64,000 nucleotides of DNA. Origin: CAXXIC01 sp049315325. GTDB lineage: Bacteria; Bacteroidota; Bacteroidia; Bacteroidales; UBA7332. The notes beneath the pieces are model-generated. The model had not been told where the DNA came from. It saw nothing but the letters and a program-made list of their open reading frames with translations, and ran no database searches. The stretch lies in assembly GCA_049315325.1 (NCBI GenBank), contig JBMOKJ010000006.1, positions 62,001 through 126,000 of the forward strand. The letters are read 5' to 3'. Shown here piece by piece: positions 16,705 to 26,845 of the stretch. Position 1 is the stretch's first letter; every line of letters starts with the position of its first letter. A program made the position numbers and the translations under genes.

Positions 16705-19143
16705 TTAGAAGTCGCCGCCATTCATCATATCCGAATCGCCGTTTTGTCCATTTCGTTTGACTTCAGGTTTCTTCTTTTGAGCACCGCTATTTCCGAAATT
16801 GTAGGTGAGAATAAATCCGAACATTCTGCCACCCATCTTTGTACGTGTGTAGTCGGAGAAATTGACTCCGTTTGAGATTACCCTATTTTCGTGAGAATTA
16901 AAGATGTCTCTCGCCATGAGGTTCAGACTCAGTTTTCGGTTCATAAACATTTTGCGAATACCGGCATCTACACCCCAATCAGGTAGCACCTCGCCTTGAG
17001 CAATTTGCTTGCGCGACTGATAGCCCCCAGTTAACTGCACCATCCACCCTTTTGGCAATCCTGCATTAAGCATTGTGCGGGTTGTCCATCCAAAACTTTC
17101 GTTGCCTTCGTAATGTGTGGTGAAGTAATCGAATGGGTCGAGTTTTGAATAATAGACATTTAATGTATTTGTCAAATCAATCACTTTCAGAAAACGGTCT
17201 TTCAGGATAAATTCGAAACCAGCAGCTTTCGAGTTGGTGATATTCACACTGGTCGTGTATTTAATTCTATTGTCGAAATAGTTTACCTGTTGGATTACAT
17301 CGGAGGTGGTGCGTAAGAATATAGACGACGAAAGTGTGTGACTATCCCACGTTTTGATGTGGTTTAATTCCAACGAATTTGAATATTCGGGTGTGAGTGA
17401 TGGATTTCCGTAACTGATGTTGGTGGAGTCGGAAATATCGCGGTATGGATTCATCGCTCGACCATGTGGGCGATTAATGCGTCGGGTATAGTTTAGCTGA
17501 ATTTCGTTGTTTTTCGGCAAACTGTAGTTTAGGAAAATACTTGGATAAAGCCCAGGATACTCTTTGTTGAATGGAGTTATAGTTTGTGCTTTCGATTCAT
17601 TGTACGTGTATGAAGTATTATCCATGGTATTGTACTCTCCTCGCAAACCAGCTTGGTAGCTCAATTGTTTTACTTTGCCAGAATAGTTGAAATACAACGA
17701 GTTACGATTTTCTTTGCTGTCGAATTCATTGTTTAGAGCAAGGTTTGGCAAATTTCCATTGATCTCTTGTGCACGTGTTTCGCTAGTTCTGTTGTTGTAC
17801 TCTCCTTTAAATCCTGCTTCGATTTTCGATTCGTTGCTGACAGGATACGTGTAGTCGAGTTGAACCTCCCATTCGTGACGTCCTCCAGACAATTCCATTA
17901 GTTGCTCACCGTTGAGTGGTTTGTTGTTTTGCGACACACGACTGTTGTTGCTAATGTCCATTGTGTTGTATTCGACTGAGCCTTTTAGTTCGTGTCCTTT
18001 TTTCTCAAAATTGTGGGTATAATCCATCGAAAGGCTATTCATGTTGTAGTTGCCTTTGTTGTAGGCTGTCCGGGTGTAGTTAGGAATCGCAACACTATTT
18101 AGCGAAGATGCATAATCAATCACGCCATCCGATTTGCGAAAAAAGCGATTTAACATCAGATTAGCACCAATGTGATTCGATTCGTCGAGGTGAAACACGC
18201 CTCCCATTCGCGAGAAAAATCCGCCCATACTATTTGTCGAATTGTTAAGACTATTCAACGAATAGATTTGAGTTTTGTCTGTGTTCCACGAATTTCTGTC
18301 ACTCGAACTTTTCATCTCCATCTCATTTGCACGGTAACCAATGTTGGCATACAGATCCCATTTCTTGCTGTTGTAGTTCAGGTTAAGAGACGAATTCAGG
18401 CCGTTGTAGGTGTCAGCACCTGCTGCTACACTGCCATAGTAACCTGCCTTACGATCTTTTTTCAACACAATGTTGATGATGCCTGCAGAACCGTCGGGGC
18501 TGTATTTAGACGAAGGATTGGTGATGATTTCGATGCGCTCGATGGTTTCAGATGGCATTTGCTCGAGTACCTGTGCGCGGTTGTCTTCGTTCAATCCCGA
18601 TGGGCGACCATTAATCCAGATGATTACGTTAGAATTGTTGCGGAGCGATACATTTCCCTGCACATCTACTTCAACAGAAGGGATATTTTTAAGAATTTCA
18701 GAAGCAGACGCTCCTGCTGCAGCCAATTGTTGATCGACATTGAACACCTTTCTATCGATCTCGAATCTCATTTGGGTCTTTTGTCCGGTCACTTTTACCT
18801 CGTTCAACTCTTTCGAATTGTTTTCCAAGGAAATGGCTCCCAAGCTAATGTCTGAGCGTTTTGCATTGAGTGCAATAGGCAGTTCAATCGCTGTGAATCC
18901 GACGAAACTTATTTTAAGATTATATTTACCCAACGATAAATTCTGAAGATTAAACTGTCCGTTTTGATCTGTGGTTACTGCTTTTACCGGAGCATTCGAC
19001 CCAACTCTGAAAAGGGTAATATTTGCAAAGCCAACCGCCTCTTTTGTTTTACTATCGACTAATTTTCCAGAGATAAAACCTGCAAACAGAGAGAGAGGTG
19101 CAAATAGCAAAGCTATAAGTAGAACCGGAATTTTTACTTTCAT
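16705..19143 (-). CDS. TonB-dependent receptor family outer-membrane protein
   Basis: 812 residues from the ATG at 19141-19143, which starts a signal peptide (MKVKIPVLLIALLFAPLSLFAG). Next comes a carboxypeptidase-regulatory-like beta sandwich (about 22-105, GKLVDSKTKEAVGFANITLF), then a plug domain (about 115-225, with IWINGRPSG and SPDGSAGIINIVLKK). The rest is an outer-membrane beta-barrel of the OMP_b-brl_3 type ending in a Gln/Gly/Asp-rich tail (NGQNGDSDMMNGGDF). No SusD partner is adjacent, so it is not a classical SusCD transporter. Uptake of an unknown ligand is likely; some members of this family act in signalling. Confidence 0.85.
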   Translation of the reverse strand: MKVKIPVLLIALLFAPLSLFAGFISGKLVDSKTKEAVGFANITLFRVGSNAPVKAVTTDQNGQFNLQNLSLGKYNLKISFVGFTAIELPIALNAKRSDISLGAISLENNSKELNEVKVTGQKTQMRFEIDRKVFNVDQQLAAAGASASEILKNIPSVEVDVQGNVSLRNNSNVIIWINGRPSGLNEDNRAQVLEQMPSETIERIEIITNPSSKYSPDGSAGIINIVLKKDRKAGYYGSVAAGADTYNGLNSSLNLNYNSKKWDLYANIGYRANEMEMKSSSDRNSWNTDKTQIYSLNSLNNSTNSMGGFFSRMGGVFHLDESNHIGANLMLNRFFRKSDGVIDYASSLNSVAIPNYTRTAYNKGNYNMNSLSMDYTHNFEKKGHELKGSVEYNTMDISNNSRVSQNNKPLNGEQLMELSGGRHEWEVQLDYTYPVSNESKIEAGFKGEYNNRTSETRAQEINGNLPNLALNNEFDSKENRNSLYFNYSGKVKQLSYQAGLRGEYNTMDNTSYTYNESKAQTITPFNKEYPGLYPSIFLNYSLPKNNEIQLNYTRRINRPHGRAMNPYRDISDSTNISYGNPSLTPEYSNSLELNHIKTWDSHTLSSSIFLRTTSDVIQQVNYFDNRIKYTTSVNITNSKAAGFEFILKDRFLKVIDLTNTLNVYYSKLDPFDYFTTHYEGNESFGWTTRTMLNAGLPKGWMVQLTGGYQSRKQIAQGEVLPDWGVDAGIRKMFMNRKLSLNLMARDIFNSHENRVISNGVNFSDYTRTKMGGRMFGFILTYNFGNSGAQKKKPEVKRNGQNGDSDMMNGGDF

Positions 19144-19294
19144 TACGATGACATTTAGTTTTAAGCGTGTCAAAATTAATCTCTTTGATAGAATTTATCT
19201 GAAATGGTTTGATTAAAGAGTGGTAGTTTAATATTTTTTGGCAAATATTAGGGTTGTTGACCATTTTTGTATCGTGTAGATGCCCGAAAACAAG

Positions 19295-19326
19295 AATGGC
19301 GAACCTGATTTCTCTAATTCGCCATT
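19295..19326 (-). terminator. Terminator of the hybrid kinase gene
   Basis: AATGGCGAA (19295-19303) pairs with TTCGCCATT (19318-19326). On the minus strand it is followed by CTTGTTTT. It lies about 30 bases past the kinase stop. Confidence 0.6.
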
Positions 19327-19357
19327 CATTTTTAATCTGTTTGTTCTTCTTTTTTTG

Positions 19358-22300
19358 TTAATCAGGATTTTCGATTTCTTTCAATATGGTATTCCACTCA
19401 GTGTCAACAGAACTTAAGAGTTGAGGCGATACAGCAATTTTGTTGATTAGTTGATTTTCAATCGTTTTCGCAATTTCACCCAGTCTATCGAAACACATAT
19501 TCATTGATGTACCTTTAAGGGTATGAACGATTGTTTTGGCTTTCGATAAATCGTCATTGGCAAAAGTGTTGTTTAAATCTTGAATCATTTTTGCAATATC
19601 ACCTACTGCAATATTCATCAGTTCAAGGTACAACTCAGGATCGTTGCCTAATTTTGATAATAGAGAGGCTTTATCAAAAGACGATACAGTTGTTTCACCC
19701 ACTTTTGAACTTTTAGCTCCATTTCTCTTTTCTACAACAATGTATTTGTCCAAGATTCTCACGAGCTCGTCATATTCCAAAGGTTTGGTAAGAAAATCAT
19801 CCATTCCCACCTCAAAGCATTTGTCGCGCTCGCCTTTGATTGCTCCGGCTGTGAGGGCTACAATTGGGATATGAGTGTTTGATATTTCATTACTTCGAAT
19901 TGCTAATGTCGCTTCAAAACCACTCATTATAGGCATCTGCACATCCATTAAGATAAGATGTGGCGTAACCTTTCGACACTCTTTCACTACCACATCTCCA
20001 TTTTCAGCACTGATAATAATGGAATTTGGAAGGTGTTTTTTTATCATAATGGTTACCAACTGAAGGTTCAGTTCAACATCTTCAGCAACCATAATAATTG
20101 GTGAATGGGTAGCTTTCAATTGTTTCTCTTCGCTTTGAGCCACGGGTGATTCTGAATTTAGAAGAATCTCTTTTGGATTGTGTATATTATTCAGAAAATG
20201 TAACAACTCCTGTGATTTGATAGGTTTCACAAGGTTAAATCGAACACCCAATCTTTTGCACTCTTCATGAATGTGAATATCGTCTGACGAGCTATGTAAT
20301 AGGATGATTGGTTGAATATCAGGAGATAAATTCAGTTGTTCGCGAATCATTCTGATGGTGTCAATCCCATTAAGATAAGGCATATTGTAATCCACAATAA
20401 TGACGTCGAAATGCTTCGATTTTTCGATAAGTCTGAGCGACGATAATCCGTTATCACAGCCTTCAAACTCAATACCCCAGTTTTTGAGGGTATGTTCTAA
20501 TATCAATCTATTGTTGTCGTTATCGTCAATAACGAGAACTCGTTTCACATCTTTGATGCGTTCACTAATGAGCGTTTCGCCTCGCTCAAATTCTGTATTG
20601 ATAGTGAAAAAGAATGTTGATCCTTCCCCTGGTCTGCTGATGAGTTGAATTTTACTGTTCATTTTCTCGGCAATCAGGTTTGAAATGACCAGACCAAGTC
20701 CTGTTCCGCCAAATCTTCTTGTGGTGGAGGAATCGGCTTGGGCGAATGCTTTGAATAACTTAGTTTGTTGGTCTTCGGTAATCCCAATCCCAGTATCTCG
20801 AACAGAAAAAGTAAATTCGCCTAATTTGTCTGAAAGTTGAGCAAACGTTACCTTCAACTCCACCTCTCCAAGTTCTGTGAATTTGACCGCATTACTCAGA
20901 AGATTGATGATTATTTGTTTCAATCGTACAGGGTCCACAACTGCAAATCGAGGAATATCGGGCGTTACATTAAGCAGAAACTCTAACCCTTTTTTGGAAG
21001 AACTGTATTTGAGAATATCAGAAGCTTGTTCAACCAGTTCAATGATGTCGGTTTGAATGTTGTCTAACTCCAATTTGCCTGCTTCGATTTTCGAAAAATC
21101 GAGGATATCGTTTATAATGCCCAATAGCGAATGCGCAGAAATATTGGCATTCGTGACATATTGTTGCTGAACTTTCGTCAGAGGAGTACTGGTTAATAAA
21201 TCAGTAAAACCGATGACGCCATTGAGTGGCGTTCTGATTTCGTGACTCATATTTGCCAAGAACTCTGATTTCGCAGCATTGGCTATCTCGGCTTTTGCTT
21301 TCTCTTCTATTAACCGTTTCTCAAGGTTGGCTCTTTGACGAACATTCACAAGCATTTCGGCGAACACGGACAAGAGAATGACCTCAGTTTCGGTAAAAGT
21401 ATGAAGTGATTTAACTGAATCAAATCCCACAAATCCAATACATTTTGAGCCATCCATTAATGGAATAGTAATCAGACTCTTAACCGAGTGGTTCTCGAGC
21501 AGTGTGCGGAGGTAGTTATTGCGATGCAATTGTTCCACATTTGGGATGTTGACGGACTTGCCCATTTTGTGTGTCTCAACCCAATTCGTTAGCTTGCTCA
21601 ACTGTAAATTTTGAAGCTCGTCTTTGTGGGAACTAATTCCTTTGGCGCACCATTCGTGTGTATTGCTACACACTTTATTCGCCCAGTCATAATTGAATAT
21701 ATATACCCGGTCTGCTTTCACAAAAAGAGCCAATTCACGCAGTGAAGACATAATTTCGGTCTCAATTTGAGTGGCAGGCATATTGATGTATTTCGACGAA
21801 ATATCCATCAAAATTTTCTGCAATTCAGCTTGCTTTTCCAACTCTTTTTCTGCTTCGATGCGGTAAGTGATATCGCGGTAATGCCAAAGATTTTCAAATT
21901 CGTTTTCAGAAGTCAGAATCGGAATATAGTCACGTTGAAAAACGCGACCATCTTTTAGCTCAAGTTCTTCGTTCAGTACAGGTTTTCGTTCACTCAGAAT
22001 CTGCTCGATGCGTGGAATAAAAGTGTCTGGCTCTTTAAAAAGATGTTTTGCGAATTCCGAACTTTCTGCGCAGTCGAATCCAACAAGTAATTCGGGTGCA
22101 AGGTCTATCGAAAACATTTCGCAGAATTTTTGGTTGGTCTGCTGTATCTTTCGAGCGGGTGTTTCCATCAGGATTGCACCTGGTAGATTAGCAATTAAAG
22201 CAGTCAATCGTCCAGTTAAATGCTCCATCTGATGCTCGGCTCGCTTTCTTTCAGAAATGTCTTCTTTGATCGCAACGAAATGTGTGATGTGGTCGTTGTT

Positions 22301-24364
22301 GTCGATGATGGGAGAAATAGAGGCGAATTCCCAAAACAATTCTCCAGATTTTTTACGATTGTGTAGTTCTCCAGTCCATTGTTTTCCCTCTAAAAGTGTT
22401 TTCCAAAGGCTTTCGTAAGTCGTATGTGATTGTTTTCCTGATTTGAGAATGTTCGGAGTTTGACCAATCACCTCGTCCGACGAATATCCTGTTACCTCTA
22501 AGAATTTTGGGTTTACATATTCTATACGACCATACACATCGGTAATAATTATACTGACCGGACTTTGCGAAACAGATTTTGTAAGTAATGCAATATCTTC
22601 TTCGTCCTTTTTGCGTTTAATTGCAATGGCTATTTGATTTGAGACAAATTCCAACAACTCAAGATCGCTTTCGTTATACGCATTTGCATTGTGATAACTT
22701 TGAAGAACGAATGCTCCGATGGCTTGACCTTTCTCACGAAGCGGAACACCAAGCCAGCATGCTGAAGGCTCCCCAACTCTTTTTGCCAATTTTTGATTAA
22801 CAAGTTCTTGGAACTCTTTTTCTCGAATTAAAAGAGCTTTGTTTTGTTTCACAACTAGACCAGTCAGAGACATTTTTGCCGGCCATTCTCTTATATCTTC
22901 GAACTCATCTTTAAAGAATGGCGAACTTAATGTATCTTTCTTTTCGTTGTAAAGTGCTACAATGAAATTCGACGCATCGAGGTCTTTGTCTAATTCGTTG
23001 CGAATAATTTCCACTAAATCTGTTAGATTCTTCGTTTCAGTAACTGCTGTGGCTATATTGAATTGTATTTTTCGAATTTTGTCACCCTTCTTACGTTCCG
23101 AAATATCGCGTAAAGAGCCTTCGACCCCAATCACATTTTTGAAAGCATCGACCATCAAATGACAGTTTACCGAGGTGTAAACTTTGTGACCCTCTTTGGT
23201 TTTCAATCTGACTTCAAAATCGACAACTTCGCCTTGCGCCATCAATAATTCCATCAATCGAGCGCGGTCTTCGGGGTAATAGTAGAAATTACTGATGGAA
23301 TTACCCACAACTTCATCGACTGAATAGCCTGAATAGCGTTGTATTGAAGGGCTGATTTCGGTTAATATCCCAGTTACATCAGTTTGATAGAAAACGTCTT
23401 GGACATTTTCGAAAATTTTTCGGTATTTCTGTTCGTTTTTCAACAAATTATCAGCAGAAATCATGCTGATGAATTTTGTGGAAATAACATCGGCAACTGC
23501 TGTCAGAAATTCGACTTCACTCTTGCTTTCAGGGTGTCCTTCAGGTAAATAAACCACAATTACGCCCAATGTTTTTTCGTGGGAAATAATTGGAATATTG
23601 TAATGTCCGTGTTGAGGAATCCCGTCGTATGTGATCTCATGTTGATGGTTGACACACGAGACATATTGCGTCTTTTTCATCAATGCAGCCTTTCCACAAA
23701 GGCATTTGCCGAATGGCACTTGTTTGCAGAGGCTTTGAATCTCTGGTGATAGATTTCTATGCGCTTTAAGTAAAAGCGTATTTTCATTGGCCAACGTGAA
23801 GATGCCAATTTTTGGAAGAATTTTTAGAAAAGGAATATCTAATAGAATATCGAGCGATTTGTTTAAAAAATGATCTAAATCGTTGATTTGAGAACTTGCT
23901 TCGAGCAGTTGATTTAATACTTTTTGTTTGATGAGCGTAAGTTTCAAAACCTCATCATCATATTTTCGCTTGGTAATGTCTCTCTCTATTGCAATGAATT
24001 TTTCAACATCTCCATTTTCATCAAAAATTGGGTCAATCTTCAATTCTAACCAATACGGTTTTCCCGATTTGGTGTAATTGAGAATCTCTTCCTGAATTGA
24101 TTGTTTATCCCGAATGGCTTTGCTAATTCTCTGAACAGTAAGTTTATCTGTGTCGTGACCTTGTAAGAATGAGCCGGGTTTTTTACCAATGACCTCACTT
24201 AGCCTGAATTCCGTGACTTTTTCAAACGCTTCATTTGCCCAAAGAATTAACCCACCTTCATTCGTTATAACAATGGCATCTGTAGCTTTAGACGCGGCAT
24301 AAGCCAGCGTTTGATTCTCAACAAAGGTCTCTCTTTGTTTGTTTTGTTCTGGATTGTTTCCCAT
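19358..24364 (-). CDS. Giant hybrid sensor kinase: PAS/GAF array, HK, two REC, HPT
   Basis: 1668 residues from the ATG at 24362-24364; the open frame extends upstream only by a GTG start. No membrane segment is evident, so it is probably cytoplasmic. Domains in order: PAS with PAC (about 20-130), GAF (150-305), PAS (310-420), GAF (430-575), PAS (585-700), a further PAS (710-830), GAF (850-1005), HisKA with His1041 in MSHEIRTPLNG, HATPase (NLLSNAVKFT, DTGIGI, FGGTGLGL), REC with Asp1325 (VDYNMP), REC with Asp1474 (MDVQMPIMSG), and HPT with His1614 (VHTLKGTS). This is a complete His-Asp-His relay in one chain but with no DNA-binding output. A separate response regulator must receive the phosphate, and none is adjacent. 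Confidence 0.88.
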   Translation of the reverse strand: MGNNPEQNKQRETFVENQTLAYAASKATDAIVITNEGGLILWANEAFEKVTEFRLSEVIGKKPGSFLQGHDTDKLTVQRISKAIRDKQSIQEEILNYTKSGKPYWLELKIDPIFDENGDVEKFIAIERDITKRKYDDEVLKLTLIKQKVLNQLLEASSQINDLDHFLNKSLDILLDIPFLKILPKIGIFTLANENTLLLKAHRNLSPEIQSLCKQVPFGKCLCGKAALMKKTQYVSCVNHQHEITYDGIPQHGHYNIPIISHEKTLGVIVVYLPEGHPESKSEVEFLTAVADVISTKFISMISADNLLKNEQKYRKIFENVQDVFYQTDVTGILTEISPSIQRYSGYSVDEVVGNSISNFYYYPEDRARLMELLMAQGEVVDFEVRLKTKEGHKVYTSVNCHLMVDAFKNVIGVEGSLRDISERKKGDKIRKIQFNIATAVTETKNLTDLVEIIRNELDKDLDASNFIVALYNEKKDTLSSPFFKDEFEDIREWPAKMSLTGLVVKQNKALLIREKEFQELVNQKLAKRVGEPSACWLGVPLREKGQAIGAFVLQSYHNANAYNESDLELLEFVSNQIAIAIKRKKDEEDIALLTKSVSQSPVSIIITDVYGRIEYVNPKFLEVTGYSSDEVIGQTPNILKSGKQSHTTYESLWKTLLEGKQWTGELHNRKKSGELFWEFASISPIIDNNDHITHFVAIKEDISERKRAEHQMEHLTGRLTALIANLPGAILMETPARKIQQTNQKFCEMFSIDLAPELLVGFDCAESSEFAKHLFKEPDTFIPRIEQILSERKPVLNEELELKDGRVFQRDYIPILTSENEFENLWHYRDITYRIEAEKELEKQAELQKILMDISSKYINMPATQIETEIMSSLRELALFVKADRVYIFNYDWANKVCSNTHEWCAKGISSHKDELQNLQLSKLTNWVETHKMGKSVNIPNVEQLHRNNYLRTLLENHSVKSLITIPLMDGSKCIGFVGFDSVKSLHTFTETEVILLSVFAEMLVNVRQRANLEKRLIEEKAKAEIANAAKSEFLANMSHEIRTPLNGVIGFTDLLTSTPLTKVQQQYVTNANISAHSLLGIINDILDFSKIEAGKLELDNIQTDIIELVEQASDILKYSSSKKGLEFLLNVTPDIPRFAVVDPVRLKQIIINLLSNAVKFTELGEVELKVTFAQLSDKLGEFTFSVRDTGIGITEDQQTKLFKAFAQADSSTTRRFGGTGLGLVISNLIAEKMNSKIQLISRPGEGSTFFFTINTEFERGETLISERIKDVKRVLVIDDNDNNRLILEHTLKNWGIEFEGCDNGLSSLRLIEKSKHFDVIIVDYNMPYLNGIDTIRMIREQLNLSPDIQPIILLHSSSDDIHIHEECKRLGVRFNLVKPIKSQELLHFLNNIHNPKEILLNSESPVAQSEEKQLKATHSPIIMVAEDVELNLQLVTIMIKKHLPNSIIISAENGDVVVKECRKVTPHLILMDVQMPIMSGFEATLAIRSNEISNTHIPIVALTAGAIKGERDKCFEVGMDDFLTKPLEYDELVRILDKYIVVEKRNGAKSSKVGETTVSSFDKASLLSKLGNDPELYLELMNIAVGDIAKMIQDLNNTFANDDLSKAKTIVHTLKGTSMNMCFDRLGEIAKTIENQLINKIAVSPQLLSSVDTEWNTILKEIENPD

Positions 24365-24513
24365 AGTGTTCCACAATATTCTTGGTAAATGGCCTTGGTT
24401 TTTGATGAAAAAAATGGACTTTTCATCAATAAAGTTCACTAATCATAAAACCAATATACAATGATAATAAAAAAAATATTGTTTTTGCAAAAAATGACTT
24501 AGTCTTTTACAAT

Positions 24514-24547
24514 AAGAGGCGAATTCGAATTTTCGAACTCACCTCTT
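24514..24547 (-). terminator. Terminator of the CoA-disulfide reductase/rhodanese gene
   Basis: AAGAGG plus inner TTCGAA segments form a long near-palindrome between 24514 and 24547; on the minus strand the stem ends CCTCTTATTG. It lies beyond the remnant third rhodanese tail. Confidence 0.6.
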
Positions 24548-24577
24548 AGCAGTGTAAATATTCTTAATTTTACGTTA

Positions 24578-24619
24578 TTATCTCCGCATCATTTGCATAA
24601 TACCACCACCATTTTTCAC
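24578..24619 (-). pseudogene. Out-of-frame tail of a decayed third rhodanese domain
   Basis: Directly after the GSK codons of the upstream gene, and shifted in frame, the minus strand reads VKNGGGIMQMMRR then stop. This matches NVKNGGGIGSMMARL at the end of the second rhodanese domain of the same gene. The piece that would hold the active-site Cys loop is missing. It is therefore the stranded C-terminal end of a third domain after an internal deletion that also shifted the frame. Confidence 0.8.
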
Positions 24620-26775
24620 ATTTTCGATCCCAACTCATCGAGGCGATGGGTCAGGTCATCGAGGGGAATGTTTACCGCTCCGGGATATGCACCACCGGCA
24701 AACTCCTGAGGTGTACGCACATCAACAACGATTGGCACACCAGCAGGTGAAGAAGCTGCTTGTTGCGCTCTTAGTCGTGCCATCATCGAGCCAATTCCAC
24801 CACCGTTTTTCACATTTGTGAAACCGAGATGCGCTAAAATCTGCTGAGCGTAAGACGATCGACCACCCGATGCACAATAGACCGTGATGTCGTGTGCCGG
24901 ATTGCTTCCAAACTCTTTAATGCGCTGTTCAACTTCGTCTAATGGAATGTTCACTGCATCGGGGAAAGATCCGGTTGCGAACTCTTCGACGGTTCGAACA
25001 TCTACAATCAGTGGAGTATTTTCGTCTACAACGTTTGCTGCAACTGATTGATTTTCGGATTGTTCTTCCGCTTTTCCTTCGACTGTTTTCGATTCGATGG
25101 GTAACAAATTCAGTGCGATTTGCTTGAATCCCATAGCACGAGCGTGGCGCTGCAACGAGGTGTGTCCACCCGAAATATTGGTTACATTCTTAAATCCTGC
25201 TCCCACGAGTGTGCGCAAGGCTTGATGGCCTTTCTTTCCCGTTTCGTCATACACGATTATAGGTCGATTTCCAGGAATAACATCCAATTGCTTGGTAATC
25301 AATTCCAACGGCAGATGCAGCGCTCCTTCGATGTGACTTTTTTCGAAAGCAAACACATCGCGCACATCGATAAAGACCGGATTTTTTCCTTCTAAAAACG
25401 CGTCGAGCTCCGAAGCCGTGACCGATGGACTAAAGCCCGACTGACGATTCTCAGCCGTGTAAGCCGCCATGTTGATGGCATCGTTGGCTGTTCCAATCGG
25501 CGGTGAGTAGGCGAAATCCATATCGGCAATGTCTTGAATGGTGAGTTTCGCTGCCGTAGTAGTGGCGATTACATCGAGGCGACGATCTGCGCCTTTGTAT
25601 CCAGCAGTTTGGCCGCCAAGCACTACGCCCGTTTGTTTATCGTAAACCACCATCACCGAAACTGTTTCTGCACCGGGATAATAGGATGTGTGGTGCTCTT
25701 TGTGAATCACAACGGCTTCTGCATCGATACCTGCGGCTTTGGCTTGCTTGAGCGAAAGACCGGTGGTGCCCACTACGGCTTCGAACACGCGAACGACCGA
25801 AGTGCCAATCGAACCTTTGTAAGCGTGATTTCCACCTAACGCATTCTCAGCAGCAATGCGACCTTGGCGATTTGCCGGACCTGCCAACGGAATGCGCACT
25901 TTGCGACCATTCACGCGGTGTTCGATTTCCACCATATCGCCTGCGGCAAAGATGTCTGCGTCAGAGGTTTGAAGACGCTCGTTCACAAGCAAGCCGCCTG
26001 CCTCACCCAATTCGAGTCCTGCATCTTTGGCTAATTGCAATGTCGGACGAACGCCGATGGACAACAGCACCATATCGGCATCAATGGATTTGCCGTTGTC
26101 GAGCTTCACAGTTTGCCCCGTGATTTCGGTCACTCCCGCACTGGTGTGGATATCGACGCCGTACGACAGCATTTCGTTTTCGACAAAACCGGCTGTTTCG
26201 GCTTCCATAATGCTCATCACGTGTGGCATCATCTCCACCACGCTGACGTGTATGCCACGTTTCACTAACGCTTCCACCATTTCGAGACCGATGAATCCAC
26301 CGCCCACGACGACGGCATTTTTCGGTTTCACCTCGTCGATGTGTTGCGCAATTTTGTCCATATCCTCCAAGGTCCAAAGAGTGAACACGTGCTTCAGGTC
26401 TGCACCCGAGAGTGTTGGGGTGATGGGGCGACCGCCTTGCGCAAGAATCAGTTTCGTATATTCGAATGTCTGTTCAGTACCAGTTTGGGCGTGGACAGCT
26501 TTCAACGTGTGAGCCGCGCGATCGATGGCAGTCACACGGGTGTTGATGTTAACATCCACGTCGTATTGCTCTTTGAAGCTCTCGGGGCTTTGCAAAATCA
26601 GTTTCGAGCGGCTTTTGATGTCGCCTCCGATGTAGTAAGGCAATCCGCAGTTTGCAAATGAAATATCGGGTCCTGCCTCGAGCATGGTGATTTGAGCTGT
26701 TGGCGAAATGCGACGGACTTTAGCTGCGGCGGTTGCTCCTGCGGCAACTCCTCCCACAATGATAATTTTTTCCAT
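24616..26775 (-). CDS. CoA-disulfide reductase/NADH oxidase fused to rhodanese domains
   Basis: 719 residues. Residues 1-445 are an FAD/NAD(P)H pyridine nucleotide-disulfide oxidoreductase of the CoA-disulfide reductase type. It has the FAD-binding GGVAAGATAA, the single redox Cys43 in SFANCGLPYYIGG, a second nucleotide fold VVVGGGFIGLE (156-166), and the FAD motif FAAGD. Rhodanese domain 1 (about 455-545) has Asp510 where the catalytic Cys belongs (VYDETG). Domain 2 (about 585-668) keeps Cys634 (VYCASGGRS). A third domain starts at 681 but ends abruptly at GSKM (719) because of a deletion and frameshift. CDR-rhodanese fusions act on persulfides, polysulfides or CoA disulfides in sulfur and redox metabolism. 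A distinctive promoter site is shared with a second gene (see 26835). Confidence 0.9.
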   Translation of the reverse strand: MEKIIIVGGVAAGATAAAKVRRISPTAQITMLEAGPDISFANCGLPYYIGGDIKSRSKLILQSPESFKEQYDVDVNINTRVTAIDRAAHTLKAVHAQTGTEQTFEYTKLILAQGGRPITPTLSGADLKHVFTLWTLEDMDKIAQHIDEVKPKNAVVVGGGFIGLEMVEALVKRGIHVSVVEMMPHVMSIMEAETAGFVENEMLSYGVDIHTSAGVTEITGQTVKLDNGKSIDADMVLLSIGVRPTLQLAKDAGLELGEAGGLLVNERLQTSDADIFAAGDMVEIEHRVNGRKVRIPLAGPANRQGRIAAENALGGNHAYKGSIGTSVVRVFEAVVGTTGLSLKQAKAAGIDAEAVVIHKEHHTSYYPGAETVSVMVVYDKQTGVVLGGQTAGYKGADRRLDVIATTTAAKLTIQDIADMDFAYSPPIGTANDAINMAAYTAENRQSGFSPSVTASELDAFLEGKNPVFIDVRDVFAFEKSHIEGALHLPLELITKQLDVIPGNRPIIVYDETGKKGHQALRTLVGAGFKNVTNISGGHTSLQRHARAMGFKQIALNLLPIESKTVEGKAEEQSENQSVAANVVDENTPLIVDVRTVEEFATGSFPDAVNIPLDEVEQRIKEFGSNPAHDITVYCASGGRSSYAQQILAHLGFTNVKNGGGIGSMMARLRAQQAASSPAGVPIVVDVRTPQEFAGGAYPGAVNIPLDDLTHRLDELGSKM

Positions 26776-26815
26776 AATCTTCTTTCTGTTTATGCTTGTT
26801 TTTTGAATTATGGCA

Positions 26816-26845
26816 CAAATGTAAAAAGATTAATTTGAATCACAA
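26816..26845 (-). promoter_or_regulatory. Promoter of the CoA-disulfide reductase/rhodanese gene
   Basis: The minus strand has TTG (26845-26843), 19 bases, then TACATTTG (26823-26816), a good Bacteroidetes -33/-7 pair about 40 bases upstream of the ATG. Confidence 0.7.
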
